NCBI GenBank assembly: GCA_965247265.1
Contig: OZ252002.1
Location: 992,001-1,056,000 of the forward strand
DNA: 64,000 nt
Source: G965247265 sp965247265
GTDB taxonomy: Bacteria > Pseudomonadota > Gammaproteobacteria > UBA4575
Direction: 5' to 3'
Positions 39,722 to 49,975 of the stretch are shown piece by piece; positions within the stretch are counted from its first letter, which is position 1, and every line of letters starts with the position of its first letter. The notes below the pieces were generated by a model, which saw only the letters and a program-made list of their open reading frames with translations, was not told where the DNA came from and searched no databases. A program made the translations under genes and the position numbers.

Positions 39722-41590
39722 GTGGTTCCATTGAATCATTATCCATTGTGGAAATATTTGCTCATACTTTTTGTTATTTTGGGAGCAGCGCTTTATGCAT
39801 TGCCAAATTTGTACCCTAATGTACCTGCTGTACAAATTTCTCATGAATCGGGTGAATTAAACGACACAACACTCACTACATTGCAGCAAGTATTGCTAAA
39901 AGAGGGCATTGAAATTCAAGGTGATGAGCAAGATGATAATAAACTCTTACTACGATTTTCAAATACGGAGCAACAGCTTTTAGCAGCTGAGTTAAGTAAG
40001 GATGCCTTAGACGGCAGACACATTGTTGCGTTAAATCTGGCTCCCGCCACACCAGCATGGCTTAGGGTTATTGGTGCTTCTCCCATGAATTTAGGTTTGG
40101 ATCTTCGTGGAGGCGTTCATTTTTTATTACAAGTGGATATGGTTGCTGCCATTGAAAAGGCAATAAACAATTATGTTTCTTCCTTTAGAGTTAGTTTGCG
40201 CGAAGCAAAGTTAAGGCGGTTTTCTGTTTCACAAACTAAAAATCAAGTAATAGTGAAATTTCGTGACGTTGAAAGTCGAGACGCTGGTCTAGACGTGCTT
40301 AACAATGAATACGGCAATGAGCTAATAATTAATGAAGAAAATGATGGTGAGAGCTATTTTATAAGTGCAGAGATTAGTGAAGAAGCTGCTAAAGACATTC
40401 AACGCTTAGCTATTCAACAAAATATACAAACGTTGCGTAATCGAGTGAATGAACTTGGCGTTGCGGAACCTGTTATTCAACAACAAGGTGCTGAGCGAAT
40501 TGTCGTGCAACTGCCCGGTGTTCAAGATACTGCCCAAGCAAAAGAAATACTGGGTGCAACAGCGACAATTGAATTCAGAATGGTAGACGAGCAAAACGAT
40601 CCTTTTCGTTCTGCTGAAACAGGTCGTGTTCCAGTTGGTTCGGTACTTTATTACGAGCGCGACAGTAAAAATCCAATTTTACTCAAACGGTCTGTAATGT
40701 TAACGGGTGATTCAATTATTAATGCAAATTCTGGGTTTGATGAGAATGGATTGCCTGCGGTTATTATCACGCTTGATGGGAAAGGCGCGAGTAAGTTTAG
40801 TAAAGTAACTGCTGAAAACATAAAAAAATTAATGGCTGTCGTTTTTATTGACAATAAGTCGATTGTAGTCAAAAAAGATGGCGAACAGATTAGAAAAACG
40901 ATAAAAAGTGAAGAGGTTATTAATGTTGCGCGTATACAAGAGCAACTTAGCAAGCGTTTTCAAATAGAAGGTTTAGACTCTACACATGAAGCATTTAAAC
41001 TATCTTTATTACTTCGTGCAGGTGCACTTGCCGCCCCAGTAGAAATCGTTGAAGAACGTACGGTAGGCCCAAGTCTTGGTCAAGAAAACATTAGGCTCGG
41101 CAAAAAATCTATATTGATAGGTTTTATCTTGGTTATGGTATTCATGGCCTTGTATTACCGCTTGTTTGGATTAGCAGCGAATTTAGCGCTGACGGCAAAT
41201 TTGGTTTTAATAATCGGCATTATGTCTTTAATACCAGGTGCAACGTTGACGTTGCCCGGAATTGCAGGGATTGTATTAACCGTTGGTATGGCAGTGGATG
41301 CAAACGTACTAATTTTTGAACGAATACGTGAAGAATTACGTAATGGGAATTCTCCTCAAGCAAGCATCCATGCAGGTTACAGCAAGGCTTTGTCTACTAT
41401 AGCGGATGCCAATATTACTACACTGATTGCTGCAATCGTGTTATTTGTATTTGGTACTGGGCCAATTAAAGGTTTTGCAGTGACGTTATCAATTGGAATT
41501 CTATGTTCTATGTCTACCGCAATTATGGGCACACGTGCACTAGTTAATTTGTATTACGGTAATAAAAAATCACCAACACTTGTGGTTTAG
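39722..41590 (+). CDS. secD: protein translocase subunit SecD
   Basis: 622-aa RND-type membrane protein using the proton-motive force to complete protein export. An N-terminal span (LLILFVILGAALYALP) is followed by the P1 periplasmic domain (LGLDLRGGVHFLLQVDM near 122; NTLRNRVNELGVAEPVIQQQG as QTLRNRVNELG). A five-span C-terminal domain carries GMAVDANVLIFERIREELR near 518-536. GTG start. The secF gene begins 3 bp after the stop. Confidence 0.97.
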   Translation: MVPLNHYPLWKYLLILFVILGAALYALPNLYPNVPAVQISHESGELNDTTLTTLQQVLLKEGIEIQGDEQDDNKLLLRFSNTEQQLLAAELSKDALDGRHIVALNLAPATPAWLRVIGASPMNLGLDLRGGVHFLLQVDMVAAIEKAINNYVSSFRVSLREAKLRRFSVSQTKNQVIVKFRDVESRDAGLDVLNNEYGNELIINEENDGESYFISAEISEEAAKDIQRLAIQQNIQTLRNRVNELGVAEPVIQQQGAERIVVQLPGVQDTAQAKEILGATATIEFRMVDEQNDPFRSAETGRVPVGSVLYYERDSKNPILLKRSVMLTGDSIINANSGFDENGLPAVIITLDGKGASKFSKVTAENIKKLMAVVFIDNKSIVVKKDGEQIRKTIKSEEVINVARIQEQLSKRFQIEGLDSTHEAFKLSLLLRAGALAAPVEIVEERTVGPSLGQENIRLGKKSILIGFILVMVFMALYYRLFGLAANLALTANLVLIIGIMSLIPGATLTLPGIAGIVLTVGMAVDANVLIFERIREELRNGNSPQASIHAGYSKALSTIADANITTLIAAIVLFVFGTGPIKGFAVTLSIGILCSMSTAIMGTRALVNLYYGNKKSPTLVV

Positions 41591-41593
41591 TGT

Positions 41594-42526
41594 ATGCAAT
41601 TACTTAAAGACAATCTTAATATTGATTTTATGGGCAGGCGTAAGCTTGCTTTGTTAATTTCGCTAATTCTAATTATTGTTTCAATTGCTGCAATGTTTGT
41701 ACGGGGACTAAATTTAGGCATTGATTTCACAGGTGGCACATTGGTTGAAGTGGGCTATCCAGATAATGTGGAGTTAGATATGGTGCGCCAAGGTCTAGCT
41801 AGTAGTGGTTTCAGTGATGCCATTGTGCAGCATTTTGGAACATCAAAAGATGTATTAATTCGACTGCCTGTTACTGCTGCAGATGAAGATAAGGCAACAC
41901 TCAGTAACCGTGTAATAGAAGCTTTTAGCTTAACCGGTAAACCTGAAATGCGGCGTGTTGAATTCGTGGGACCACAAGTGGGCGATGAATTGCGAGACAA
42001 AGGCGGACTTGCAATGCTTTATGCCCTAATTGGAATTTTAATTTATGTAGCATTGCGATTTGAATGGCGATTTTCTCTCGGCTCTGTTGCTGCATTGATT
42101 CATGATGTAATTTTAGTTGTTGGATTTTTTGCCATTACCCAAGTTGAATTTAATTTAACCGTTCTTGCTGCATTGTTAGCAGTAATCGGTTATTCGCTTA
42201 ATGACACAATAGTAGTGTTCGATAGAATTCGAGAAAACTTCAGACGAATTCGAAAAAGGACTTCAGAGGATATTATCAATGTATCTATTAACCAAATATT
42301 GTCACGTACATTGATGACGTCTCTCACCACTTTACTGGTATTAATTGCATTGTATTTATTTGGTGGAGAGGTTATTCATGCATTTTCCATAGCACTTATT
42401 GTAGGTGTTGTGGTCGGCACGTATTCTTCTATATATGTTGCAAGCTCCTCTGTACTTGCGCTTAATGTAAGTAAAGAGGGCTTAATGCAGGTAGAAAAAG
42501 AAACTGCTAATGAAGATGGTAGCTAG
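41594..42526 (+). CDS. secF: protein translocase subunit SecF
   Basis: 310-aa partner of SecD. Signatures: GLNLGIDFTGGTLVEVGYP near residue 35 and the proton-path motif GYSLNDTIVVFDRIRENFR near 199, with six membrane spans. Its stop lies 2 bp from the 3' end of the convergent suhB gene. Confidence 0.97.
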   Translation: MQLLKDNLNIDFMGRRKLALLISLILIIVSIAAMFVRGLNLGIDFTGGTLVEVGYPDNVELDMVRQGLASSGFSDAIVQHFGTSKDVLIRLPVTAADEDKATLSNRVIEAFSLTGKPEMRRVEFVGPQVGDELRDKGGLAMLYALIGILIYVALRFEWRFSLGSVAALIHDVILVVGFFAITQVEFNLTVLAALLAVIGYSLNDTIVVFDRIRENFRRIRKRTSEDIINVSINQILSRTLMTSLTTLLVLIALYLFGGEVIHAFSIALIVGVVVGTYSSIYVASSSVLALNVSKEGLMQVEKETANEDGS

Positions 42527-42528
42527 GT

Positions 42529-43320
42529 TTAAGCGTTAGCTTTCATTTTTGAATTTATTGTACTCAACATTAATCTAAAAAGCTTAGGATTGGCGACAAC
42601 AATGTTGCCTGTTTCGAGATGAGTATGACCGCCAAGATGATCTCCGACTAATCCACCTGCTTCCTGCACGATTAAGCAGCCTGCTGCAATGTCCCAGGTA
42701 TTAAGGCCAAACTCCCAAAACCCATCCAATCGACCTGCAGCAACATAGGCTAAATCTAACGCAGCGGACCCTGCACGTCGAATGCCTGAAGTGTGTAGCA
42801 TAAACTCGCGCAAAATAGTTAGGTAGGAATCTATATTTTGATTTTCCCGGAAAGGAAAACCTGTTCCCAATAGTGCGCCTTCAAAGCCAATCAATTGAGA
42901 CACTCTCATCTTGCGCTCATTTAAGGTTGCGCCATCGCCGCGCGCCGCGCAAAACATTTCATCTTTAATTGGATCATAGATGACGCCAATTTTAAGTCGC
43001 TGTCTATGGCGCATTGCAATGGACACACAGTAATGAGGGAAACCACGCAAATAATTTGTGGTTCCATCAAGCGGGTCGATAATCCACTGATATTCATCGC
43101 CGTCACTATGTCCGCTTTCTTCTGCAAGAATGCCATGTTGAGGATAAGCGCGACGTATCGTGCTAATAATTTCTTGTTCTGCCATATAGTCTACTTCACT
43201 TACGTAATCATTTTTTTGTTTGGTTTGAACGGAAAGAGAATCAATTCGTGCCAGATTACGAAAAATTATTTTTCCAGCCTCGCGCGCTGCAGTGATGGCA
43301 ATGTTTAGTGATGCTTGCAT
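42529..43320 (-). CDS. suhB: inositol-1-monophosphatase family protein SuhB
   Basis: 263-aa Mg-dependent phosphatase. The three metal motifs are present: AEESGHSDGDEYQ near 69, IIDPLDGTTNYLRGFPHYCVS near 84, and WDIAAGCLIVQEAGG near 213. In E. coli SuhB also acts in rRNA transcription antitermination with Nus factors. Divergent from trmJ across about 120 bp and convergent with secF. Confidence 0.95.
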   Translation of the reverse strand: MQASLNIAITAAREAGKIIFRNLARIDSLSVQTKQKNDYVSEVDYMAEQEIISTIRRAYPQHGILAEESGHSDGDEYQWIIDPLDGTTNYLRGFPHYCVSIAMRHRQRLKIGVIYDPIKDEMFCAARGDGATLNERKMRVSQLIGFEGALLGTGFPFRENQNIDSYLTILREFMLHTSGIRRAGSAALDLAYVAAGRLDGFWEFGLNTWDIAAGCLIVQEAGGLVGDHLGGHTHLETGNIVVANPKLFRLMLSTINSKMKANA

Positions 43321-43439
43321 GAATAATTACTTAGATGAATCTTTGGCTTGTGTAAGACAGCATAGCATTGTCTAATTAAATGCGTATACACTCTGTTGTG
43401 GTAGCAAAAATTTAAAGTAACAATCGCACTGGATTATGC

Positions 43440-44177
43440 GTGAATGATGTAAATAAAATTAATATTGTTCTTTTGGAGCCATCACATCCTGGAAATATAG
43501 GCGCTGTTGCACGCGCTATAAAAACGATGGGCATCGAAAATTTGGTTTTAGTTAATCCTAAAACATTTCCCGACAAGCAGGCGAACGTGCGAGCAACCGG
43601 CGCCCTAGATGTGTTAGAACAAGCGACGGTATGCAGTACATTAAAAGAGGCTATCAATCAGTGCACGTTTGTAGTGGGCACAAGTTCGCGTGAACGAGGA
43701 TTATCTTGTCCAGATATAACACCTCGCGAATTAGGAAAAAGAGTCTGGCAAGAAGTTCAGCATGGTAGTGTCGCCATTGTCTTTGGGCGAGAAAGCAGCG
43801 GGTTATCAAATGAAGAGCTGGATTTCTGTCAGTATGCCACCACGATTCCAACAAATTGGGAGTTTAGTTCTTTAAATATTGCATCAGCTGTGCAGGTAAT
43901 TAGTTACGAAATTTTTATGGCAAAGTTGGAGCATGCACCATCACCTGCCGATTCTGTGGGCGAGATAGCGACGTCTTCGGAGCTGGAATATTTTTTTGAA
44001 CATTTACAGGAGGTATTGCTGCAAATTGAATTTCTTGATCCTAAGCAACCTAAGCTATTAATGAGACGATTAAGGCATTTATATGGCCGCACTCACTTAA
44101 CTCAAGTAGAAGTCAATATATTGCGCGGGATTCTAAGTGCGACTCAACGGTTAATGCATAGTAGCCCCGTCGAATAA
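43440..44177 (+). CDS. trmJ: tRNA (cytidine/uridine-2'-O-)-methyltransferase TrmJ
   Basis: 245-aa SPOUT-class methyltransferase modifying position 32 of tRNAs. The knot motifs are visible: LLEPSHPGNIGAVARAIKTMG (residues 11-31), VVGTSSRERG near 80, VFGRESSGLSNEELDFC near 114, and the SAM loop IPTNWEFSSLNIASAVQV near 136. Start is GTG without a strong Shine-Dalgarno. Its position before iscR matches E. coli. Confidence 0.95.
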   Translation: MNDVNKINIVLLEPSHPGNIGAVARAIKTMGIENLVLVNPKTFPDKQANVRATGALDVLEQATVCSTLKEAINQCTFVVGTSSRERGLSCPDITPRELGKRVWQEVQHGSVAIVFGRESSGLSNEELDFCQYATTIPTNWEFSSLNIASAVQVISYEIFMAKLEHAPSPADSVGEIATSSELEYFFEHLQEVLLQIEFLDPKQPKLLMRRLRHLYGRTHLTQVEVNILRGILSATQRLMHSSPVE

Positions 44178-44340
44178 TAACCTTCTTAAAATCAAGTATT
44201 TAAATCGATTTTCCCCTCTAACTAAAGGGATAGTGTCGTGCTTGGGTCTTAGCCTTATAATACCTGAGTACAACACTAGGTTATTTGCTATACTTATATC
44301 TATAGATTTATCCAGATAACTAGATAGAGGGCAGCATGCT

Positions 44341-44799
44341 ATGAAACTCAGTACCAAAGGTCGATATGCCGTAACGGCAATGTTTGATATTGCTTTGCAT
44401 AGCGATAAGGGTCCGGTTTCTTTGTCAGAAATTTCTGAAAGACAAGGGATCTCTCTCTCTTATTTAGAGCAATTGTTTACGCGTTTGCGCTCGCAAGGTT
44501 TAGTGAGTAGCACACGTGGACCTGGTGGTGGGTATTCGTTGGCGATGGACTCAGAACAAATTGCCATTTCAGATGTGATCGATGCCGTTGATGAGAATGT
44601 GGATGCGACGCGTTGTGGTGGCAAAGCAGATTGCCAAAACCATCAACGTTGCCTAACTCACGATTTGTGGGAAAACTTGAGTGATGAAATTCGAAACTAT
44701 CTTTCAAATATTAGTTTGGCCCAAGCCGTTAGTGATACACAGGTACGAGAAGTAGCCAATCGACAAGATCATATCGTACAGCATGTAGAGTTTATGTAA
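44341..44799 (+). CDS. iscR: Fe-S cluster regulator IscR
   Basis: 152-aa Rrf2-family repressor that senses cluster status through a [2Fe-2S] site. Winged HTH: MKLSTKGRYAVTAMFDIALH and GISLSYLEQLFTRLRSQGLV. Cluster cysteines lie in ATRCGGKADCQNHQRCLTHDLW (three Cys at the expected spacing, near 92-104). It should autoregulate the isc operon. agagggcagc lies before the ATG; the 160-bp upstream region carries the operon promoter. Confidence 0.97.
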   Translation: MKLSTKGRYAVTAMFDIALHSDKGPVSLSEISERQGISLSYLEQLFTRLRSQGLVSSTRGPGGGYSLAMDSEQIAISDVIDAVDENVDATRCGGKADCQNHQRCLTHDLWENLSDEIRNYLSNISLAQAVSDTQVREVANRQDHIVQHVEFM

Positions 44800-44852
44800 T
44801 AAAGACGTTGTAAGAGTATTAATATTTCAAGGAATTATGTAGGTAACAAAAA

Positions 44853-46076
44853 GTGACTGATTTAAAACTACCAATTTATTTAGATTACAGTGCTACCACG
44901 CCGGTTGATAATCGCGTGGCAGAGGCAATGAAAGAGTGTTTAACAATTGATGGTAATTACGGAAATCCAGCATCACGCAGTCATAGCTTTGGTTGGAGTG
45001 CAGAAAAAGCAGTAGATAACGCACGCAAAAATGTTGCAGCGTTAATCAATGCCGACCCAAAAGAAATTGTTTGGACAAGTGGTGCAACCGAATCAGATAA
45101 TTTAGCAATAAAAGGTGCGGCGCATTTTTATCAAAAAAATGGTAAGCACATCATTACATGCAAAACAGAGCACAAAGCAGTTTTGGACACATGTAGACAA
45201 TTAGAACGCGAAGGATTTGAAGTCACTTATCTCGAGCCACGTGATTCTGGGCTCGTTGATCTCGATGATTTAAAGGCAGCTATTCGAGAGGACACTATTT
45301 TGGTTTCTATTATGCACGTCAATAATGAGATTGGTGTGATTCAAGATATCAAAGCAATTGGAGAAATAACGCGAGAGCATAAAATTATATTTCATGTGGA
45401 TGCTGCGCAAAGCCCAGGCAAAGCAGCAATTGATATGCAAGATATGAAAGTAGATTTAATGAGTTTATCTGCACACAAAGTATATGGGCCAAAAGGAATT
45501 GGTGCTTTATTTGTGCGCAGAAAGCCACGTGTACGCATTGAGGCACAAATGCATGGCGGTGGCCATGAGCGAGGAATGCGTTCTGGCACGTTGGCGACGC
45601 ATCAAATTGTTGGTATGGGTGAAGCATTTCGTATAGCCAAGGAAGAAATGGCAGCCGATAACGAACGCATACTCATGCTAAGAAATAGATTGTTAAATGG
45701 TTTAAAGGGAATTGAAGAAATTTATATTAATGGCGATCTGGAACAAAGAATACCTGGAAACCTTAACGTGAGTTTTAACTTTGTAGAAGGTGAAAGTTTA
45801 ATTATGGCACTAAAAAATATAGCGGTGTCATCAGGATCAGCATGTACAAGTGCATCACTAGAACCAAGCTATGTGTTGCGTGCATTAGGGCGTAATGACG
45901 AACTTGCACACAGTTCGATTCGATTTACGATTGGTCGTTTTACAACAGTGGAAGAGGTCGAGTACGCAGTTGAATTAATTAAATCAGCTGTTGTCAAATT
46001 ACGTGATCTATCGCCGTTGTGGGAAATGCATCTAGATGGAATTGATCTCAATTCTGTTGAGTGGGCAGCACATTAG
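44853..46076 (+). CDS. iscS: cysteine desulfurase IscS
   Basis: 407-aa PLP enzyme providing sulfur for Fe-S clusters and tRNA thiolation. PLP lysine in SLSAHKVYGPKGIGALFV (near 206). Active-site cysteine loop in VSSGSACTSASLEPSYVLRALG (near 330). N terminus PIYLDYSATTPVD is characteristic. GTG start. 53 bp after iscR, 49 bp before iscU. Confidence 0.98.
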   Translation: MTDLKLPIYLDYSATTPVDNRVAEAMKECLTIDGNYGNPASRSHSFGWSAEKAVDNARKNVAALINADPKEIVWTSGATESDNLAIKGAAHFYQKNGKHIITCKTEHKAVLDTCRQLEREGFEVTYLEPRDSGLVDLDDLKAAIREDTILVSIMHVNNEIGVIQDIKAIGEITREHKIIFHVDAAQSPGKAAIDMQDMKVDLMSLSAHKVYGPKGIGALFVRRKPRVRIEAQMHGGGHERGMRSGTLATHQIVGMGEAFRIAKEEMAADNERILMLRNRLLNGLKGIEEIYINGDLEQRIPGNLNVSFNFVEGESLIMALKNIAVSSGSACTSASLEPSYVLRALGRNDELAHSSIRFTIGRFTTVEEVEYAVELIKSAVVKLRDLSPLWEMHLDGIDLNSVEWAAH

Positions 46077-46125
46077 TTTATTTATTTTAAAACATATTTT
46101 AGAAAGCAAGTAGGAGAAAATAAGC

Positions 46126-46530
46126 ATGTCATATAGCGATAAAGTATTAGATCACTATGAGAATCCACGCAATGTTGGGTCTTTTGATAAGGGTGATCAA
46201 CACGTTGGCACAGGAGTGGTTGGTGCGCCAGCTTGTGGCGATGTAATGAAATTACAAATCAAAGTTGATGGTAACGGTATGATCGAAGATGCCAAGTTTA
46301 AAACCTATGGTTGTGGTTCAGCTATTGCTTCATCTAGCTTATTGACCGAATGGGTTAAAGGCAAAACGTTGGAACAAGCTTCTGAAATCAAAAATACAGA
46401 CATAGTTGAAGAGCTTGCATTGCCACCCGTTAAAATACATTGTTCTGTGTTAGCTGAAGATGCAATTAAAGCAGCAATAACTGACCTGAAGTCCAAAGCA
46501 GACGGGTCTGAAGAAAAGAAAATTGCGTAA
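46126..46530 (+). CDS. iscU: Fe-S cluster scaffold IscU
   Basis: 134-aa scaffold on which IscS-derived sulfur and iron are assembled. The three ligand cysteines are in VVGAPACGDVMKLQI (37), FKTYGCGSAIASSSLLTEW (about 63) and LPPVKIHCSVLAEDAI (about 106). The HscA-recognition sequence LPPVK is present. taggag precedes the ATG. Confidence 0.98.
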   Translation: MSYSDKVLDHYENPRNVGSFDKGDQHVGTGVVGAPACGDVMKLQIKVDGNGMIEDAKFKTYGCGSAIASSSLLTEWVKGKTLEQASEIKNTDIVEELALPPVKIHCSVLAEDAIKAAITDLKSKADGSEEKKIA

Positions 46531-46546
46531 TTAGAGGTTTGACTAA

Positions 46547-46870
46547 ATGTCTATTTCACTGACCGAAAAAGCAGCCGAGCATGTAAAAACATACCTCGAA
46601 AAACGTGGTAAAGGTGTAGGTGTGCGTTTGGGTGTAAAAACGACGGGCTGTTCAGGCATGGCATATACCATTGAGCTTGCGGATGATGTGGAAGATGAAG
46701 ATCATGTATTCGAGGATAAGGGCGTAAAAGTCATTATTAACCCTAAAAGCATGGTGTACTTAAACGGCACTGAATTAGGCTTTACACGTGAAGGATTAAA
46801 CGAAGGATTCCAGTTCAAAAACCCCAACGAAAAAGATCGTTGCGGATGTGGAGAAAGTTTCAGCGTTTAA
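46547..46870 (+). CDS. iscA: A-type Fe-S carrier IscA
   Basis: 107-aa A-type carrier. Conserved cysteines lie in VKTTGCSGMAYTIEL (near 35) and DRCGCGESFSV (99 and 101). Moves clusters from IscU to apo-enzymes. 16 bp after iscU. Confidence 0.97.
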   Translation: MSISLTEKAAEHVKTYLEKRGKGVGVRLGVKTTGCSGMAYTIELADDVEDEDHVFEDKGVKVIINPKSMVYLNGTELGFTREGLNEGFQFKNPNEKDRCGCGESFSV

Positions 46871-46924
46871 TCTTTGGTTTTGAGCATCTGGCAGTTGTTG
46901 CTGCAATAATTTTTTCAATTTATC

Positions 46925-47467
46925 ATGAATAGTGACCTTACTCGAAACTATTTCGAGCTATTTGGAATTTCTGAAAGCTTTAAGGTTGATCAATCAGCAC
47001 TAGCAGATAAGTACCGTAATATTCAAGCCGTCTTGCATCCAGATCGATATGCCAGCACAAGTGATCAAGAAAGACGTATTTCAGTTCAAACTACGGCATA
47101 TGTTAACGAAGCATATACAACATTAAAAAGTGACTTAAAACGAGCACATTACCTTTTAAAATTAAAAGATATTGAATTCAATGCAGATACAGAAACATCC
47201 AATGATGCTGAGTTTCTTATGCAGCAAATGGAGTTACATGAGCGCGTAGAGGATGTTGATCAAGCGAGTGACCCATTGACGACACTAGACGAACTGGCGA
47301 AAGAACTTAAAAGACAACAAGCAGAATTAATTTCACAATTTTCTGCACAATATTCAGATGACAATCTCTCTGAGGCTAAACACACCGCACTTAAACTACA
47401 GTTTTATGAACGCTTGACAAATCAAGTTAGAAAAAAACAAGAACGATACGAAGAAGAACTACTCTAA
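46925..47467 (+). CDS. hscB: co-chaperone HscB
   Basis: 180-aa J-domain protein that delivers IscU to HscA. The J domain contains the essential HPD in QAVLHPDRYAS (near residue 37), and a C-terminal three-helix bundle (residues 90-180) binds IscU. 7 bp before hscA. Confidence 0.95.
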   Translation: MNSDLTRNYFELFGISESFKVDQSALADKYRNIQAVLHPDRYASTSDQERRISVQTTAYVNEAYTTLKSDLKRAHYLLKLKDIEFNADTETSNDAEFLMQQMELHERVEDVDQASDPLTTLDELAKELKRQQAELISQFSAQYSDDNLSEAKHTALKLQFYERLTNQVRKKQERYEEELL

Positions 47468-47474
47468 ATTTCGC

Positions 47475-49349
47475 ATGGCATTGTTACAAATATCAGAACC
47501 TGGTCAATCAACAGCTCCCTATGAACATCGCCTTGCTGCAGGCATCGATTTGGGCACAACAAATTCACTCGTTGCAAGTGTGCGCAGTGGCGTTGCAGAA
47601 ACAATTCCAGACGCAAAGGGCAGGCATATTTTGCCATCAGTGGTTCATTATGGTGCTAAGGATCAAATCACTGTAGGTGTTGAGGCGTTGAAGCGTGCTA
47701 CAACAGATCCGCTCAACACGCTAGCATCGGTTAAACGAATTATGGGCCGCTCGGCCAAAGAATTACCCACTTTGCAAGGCTATTTGCCTTACCAGTTTAC
47801 TGAACAGCAAAGTAATGTACCGCGTATACAAACGAAGGCTGGAGCAATTACGCCGATTGAGGTTTCATCAGAAATTTTAAGAACATTACGTCAACGAGCA
47901 GAAGAAACTTTTGGTGGTGAACTGAAGGGTGTAGTGGTCACAGTACCTGCGTATTTTGATGATGCGCAACGTCAAGCAACTAAAGATGCAGCCAAGCTCG
48001 CAGGGTTAAATGTGTTTAGACTCTTGAATGAACCTACTGCAGCAGCCGTGGCCTACGGACTCGATCAGCAAGCCGAGGGAGTAACGGCTGTATACGATTT
48101 GGGTGGCGGTACCTTTGACATTTCTATTTTGCGTTTAAGTAAAGGTGTATTTGAGGTTCTGTCGACAGGTGGCGATACGGCATTGGGTGGTGATGACTTT
48201 GATCGAGAAATTGCGTCGTGGATCTTGCAACAAGCAGATGTAAATGCAAATGAAGATCATCAAATGATGCGACGTGTTATGACGGAAGCCCGGCGTGCTA
48301 AAGAGGCGTTAGCTGAGTCAAAAGACGTTACCATCAAGTTGCAATTAATAGAAAAAAATGAATTTGAAATTAGATTAACACGTGAAATATTTGAAGAGCT
48401 TGTTGATTCTTATATTAAAAAAACAATTGCCTGGTGTCGAAAAGCATTACGAGAAGCTGACATTGATGCTTTGGACGTGGATCATATTGTGTTAGTAGGA
48501 GGATCAACACGAACACTTTGCGTTCGTAATCAGGTAGAAGAATTTTTTGGTAGACCGCCTATGACAAACATTGATCCTGATAAAGTTGTAGCAATTGGTG
48601 CCGCATTACAAGCTGATGTACTTGCGGGCAATAAACCGAATGATGAAATTTTGCTTTTGGACGTATTGCCCCTTTCATTGGGAATTGAAACCATGGGTAG
48701 TTTGCTTGAAAAAATTATTGAGCGAAACACTGCAATTCCTGTGGCTCGTGCACAGGAATTTACAACCTACAAAGATGGACAAACCGCAATGCGCGTTCAT
48801 GTTTTGCAAGGCGAGCGCGAAAAAGTAGAGGATTGTCGATCCTTAGCAAATTTTGATTTAACAAATATCCCACCTATGGTTGCAGGTGCGGCACGTATAA
48901 AAGTAACGTTTCAAGTAGATGCAGATGGATTGCTAAGTGTTGATGCAGAAGAAAAATATAGTGGTATACGTGCAAGTATTGAAGTAAAACCTTCCTATGG
49001 TCTTACAGATAAAGAAATAGAGGTAATACTAAATGAGTCATTTGAACATGCGCAGGAAGATATGCATGTTCGACATTTAGCAGAGCAGCAAGTTGAAGCA
49101 GACCGAGTAATTGAAGCTTTGCAATCTGCATTAGCCAAAGATGGAGATGAGTTATTGTCTGATCACGAAAAAGAAAAGATTGAGCAAGCTAAAGATAATT
49201 TGTTTAAAGCACGACAAGGAATTGATGATGAATCGATAAAGCAAGCAATAAAGAATCTCGAAAATGAAAGCGAAGAATATATTGCGCGTCGAATGAATCG
49301 AAGCGTACAAAAAATGATGCAAGGACATCGTGTGGAGAAATTCGAGTAA
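47475..49349 (+). CDS. hscA: Hsp70-class chaperone HscA
   Basis: 624-aa specialised Hsp70 for cluster transfer from IscU. ATPase motifs: GIDLGTTNSLVAS (near 24), AYFDDAQRQATKDAAKLAG, VYDLGGGTFDISIL and VLVGGSTRTL. The substrate domain begins near 395 (DVLPLSLGIETMG). Length and order are normal. Confidence 0.97.
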   Translation: MALLQISEPGQSTAPYEHRLAAGIDLGTTNSLVASVRSGVAETIPDAKGRHILPSVVHYGAKDQITVGVEALKRATTDPLNTLASVKRIMGRSAKELPTLQGYLPYQFTEQQSNVPRIQTKAGAITPIEVSSEILRTLRQRAEETFGGELKGVVVTVPAYFDDAQRQATKDAAKLAGLNVFRLLNEPTAAAVAYGLDQQAEGVTAVYDLGGGTFDISILRLSKGVFEVLSTGGDTALGGDDFDREIASWILQQADVNANEDHQMMRRVMTEARRAKEALAESKDVTIKLQLIEKNEFEIRLTREIFEELVDSYIKKTIAWCRKALREADIDALDVDHIVLVGGSTRTLCVRNQVEEFFGRPPMTNIDPDKVVAIGAALQADVLAGNKPNDEILLLDVLPLSLGIETMGSLLEKIIERNTAIPVARAQEFTTYKDGQTAMRVHVLQGEREKVEDCRSLANFDLTNIPPMVAGAARIKVTFQVDADGLLSVDAEEKYSGIRASIEVKPSYGLTDKEIEVILNESFEHAQEDMHVRHLAEQQVEADRVIEALQSALAKDGDELLSDHEKEKIEQAKDNLFKARQGIDDESIKQAIKNLENESEEYIARRMNRSVQKMMQGHRVEKFE

Positions 49350-49353
49350 AGTT

Positions 49354-49692
49354 ATGCCTAAAATAAAATTTCTACCTCATGAAGAAATTTGCCCTGATGG
49401 CAAGGTTATCGAAGTTGAAAGTGGTGTTAGCATTTGTAATGCAGCGCTTGAACATGACATTGAGATTGAGCATGCATGTGAAAAATCATGTGCGTGTACA
49501 ACATGCCATATTTATGTTCGCGAGGGTCTGGAATCGCTTGCCGATGCAGAAGAAAATGAAGAAGATTATCTTGATAAAGCGTGGGGACTGGAGCCAGATT
49601 CACGTTTAAGTTGTCAGGCTATTGTGGCAGAGGAGAATTTAGTCATTGAGATTCCTAAATATACGATTAACATGGTCTCAGAAATTCATTAA
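49354..49692 (+). CDS. fdx: [2Fe-2S] ferredoxin Fdx (isc type)
   Basis: 112 aa. I chose ATG 49354 (MPKIKFLPHEEICPDG), 4 bp after hscA, rather than the frame start at 49330 inside hscA. Cluster ligands: ACEKSCACTTCHIYVREG (C-x5-C-x2-C) and LSCQAIVAEE, the adrenodoxin-like isc pattern. Supplies electrons for cluster assembly. Confidence 0.96.
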   Translation: MPKIKFLPHEEICPDGKVIEVESGVSICNAALEHDIEIEHACEKSCACTTCHIYVREGLESLADAEENEEDYLDKAWGLEPDSRLSCQAIVAEENLVIEIPKYTINMVSEIH

Positions 49693-49774
49693 TAATGGCT
49701 TGGGTAATCTAGTGTTACGATAGGATTTAAATCAGTAGCGCGATAATTAGATATTCAAACTTGGAGTTGCTGGC

Positions 49775-49975
49775 ATGAGCTTGAAATGGACAGATTCACT
49801 AGAAATTGCCATTGCTTTAGACGAGACCCATCCCGATGTGGACCCCCAATATATTCGCTATACCGACCTCCATGCTTGGGTGTGCGCGCTGGAGGAATTT
49901 GAAGATGAGCCAGATTCTTCCAATGAAAAAATACTTGAAGCTATTCAGATGGCCTGGTTGGAAGAGCGAGACTGA
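49775..49975 (+). CDS. iscX: Fe-S assembly protein IscX
   Basis: 66-aa acidic protein: LKWTDSLEIAIALDETHPDVDP and YTDLHAWVCALEEFEDEP are the family signatures. Binds IscS and iron and modulates its activity. Closes the isc cluster, 82 bp after fdx. Confidence 0.96.
   Translation: MSLKWTDSLEIAIALDETHPDVDPQYIRYTDLHAWVCALEEFEDEPDSSNEKILEAIQMAWLEERD

Noticed and set aside
44200..44340. Specific IscR operator upstream of iscR
   Set aside because: Autoregulation is expected for the family, but I could not align a convincing IscR type 1 site by eye.
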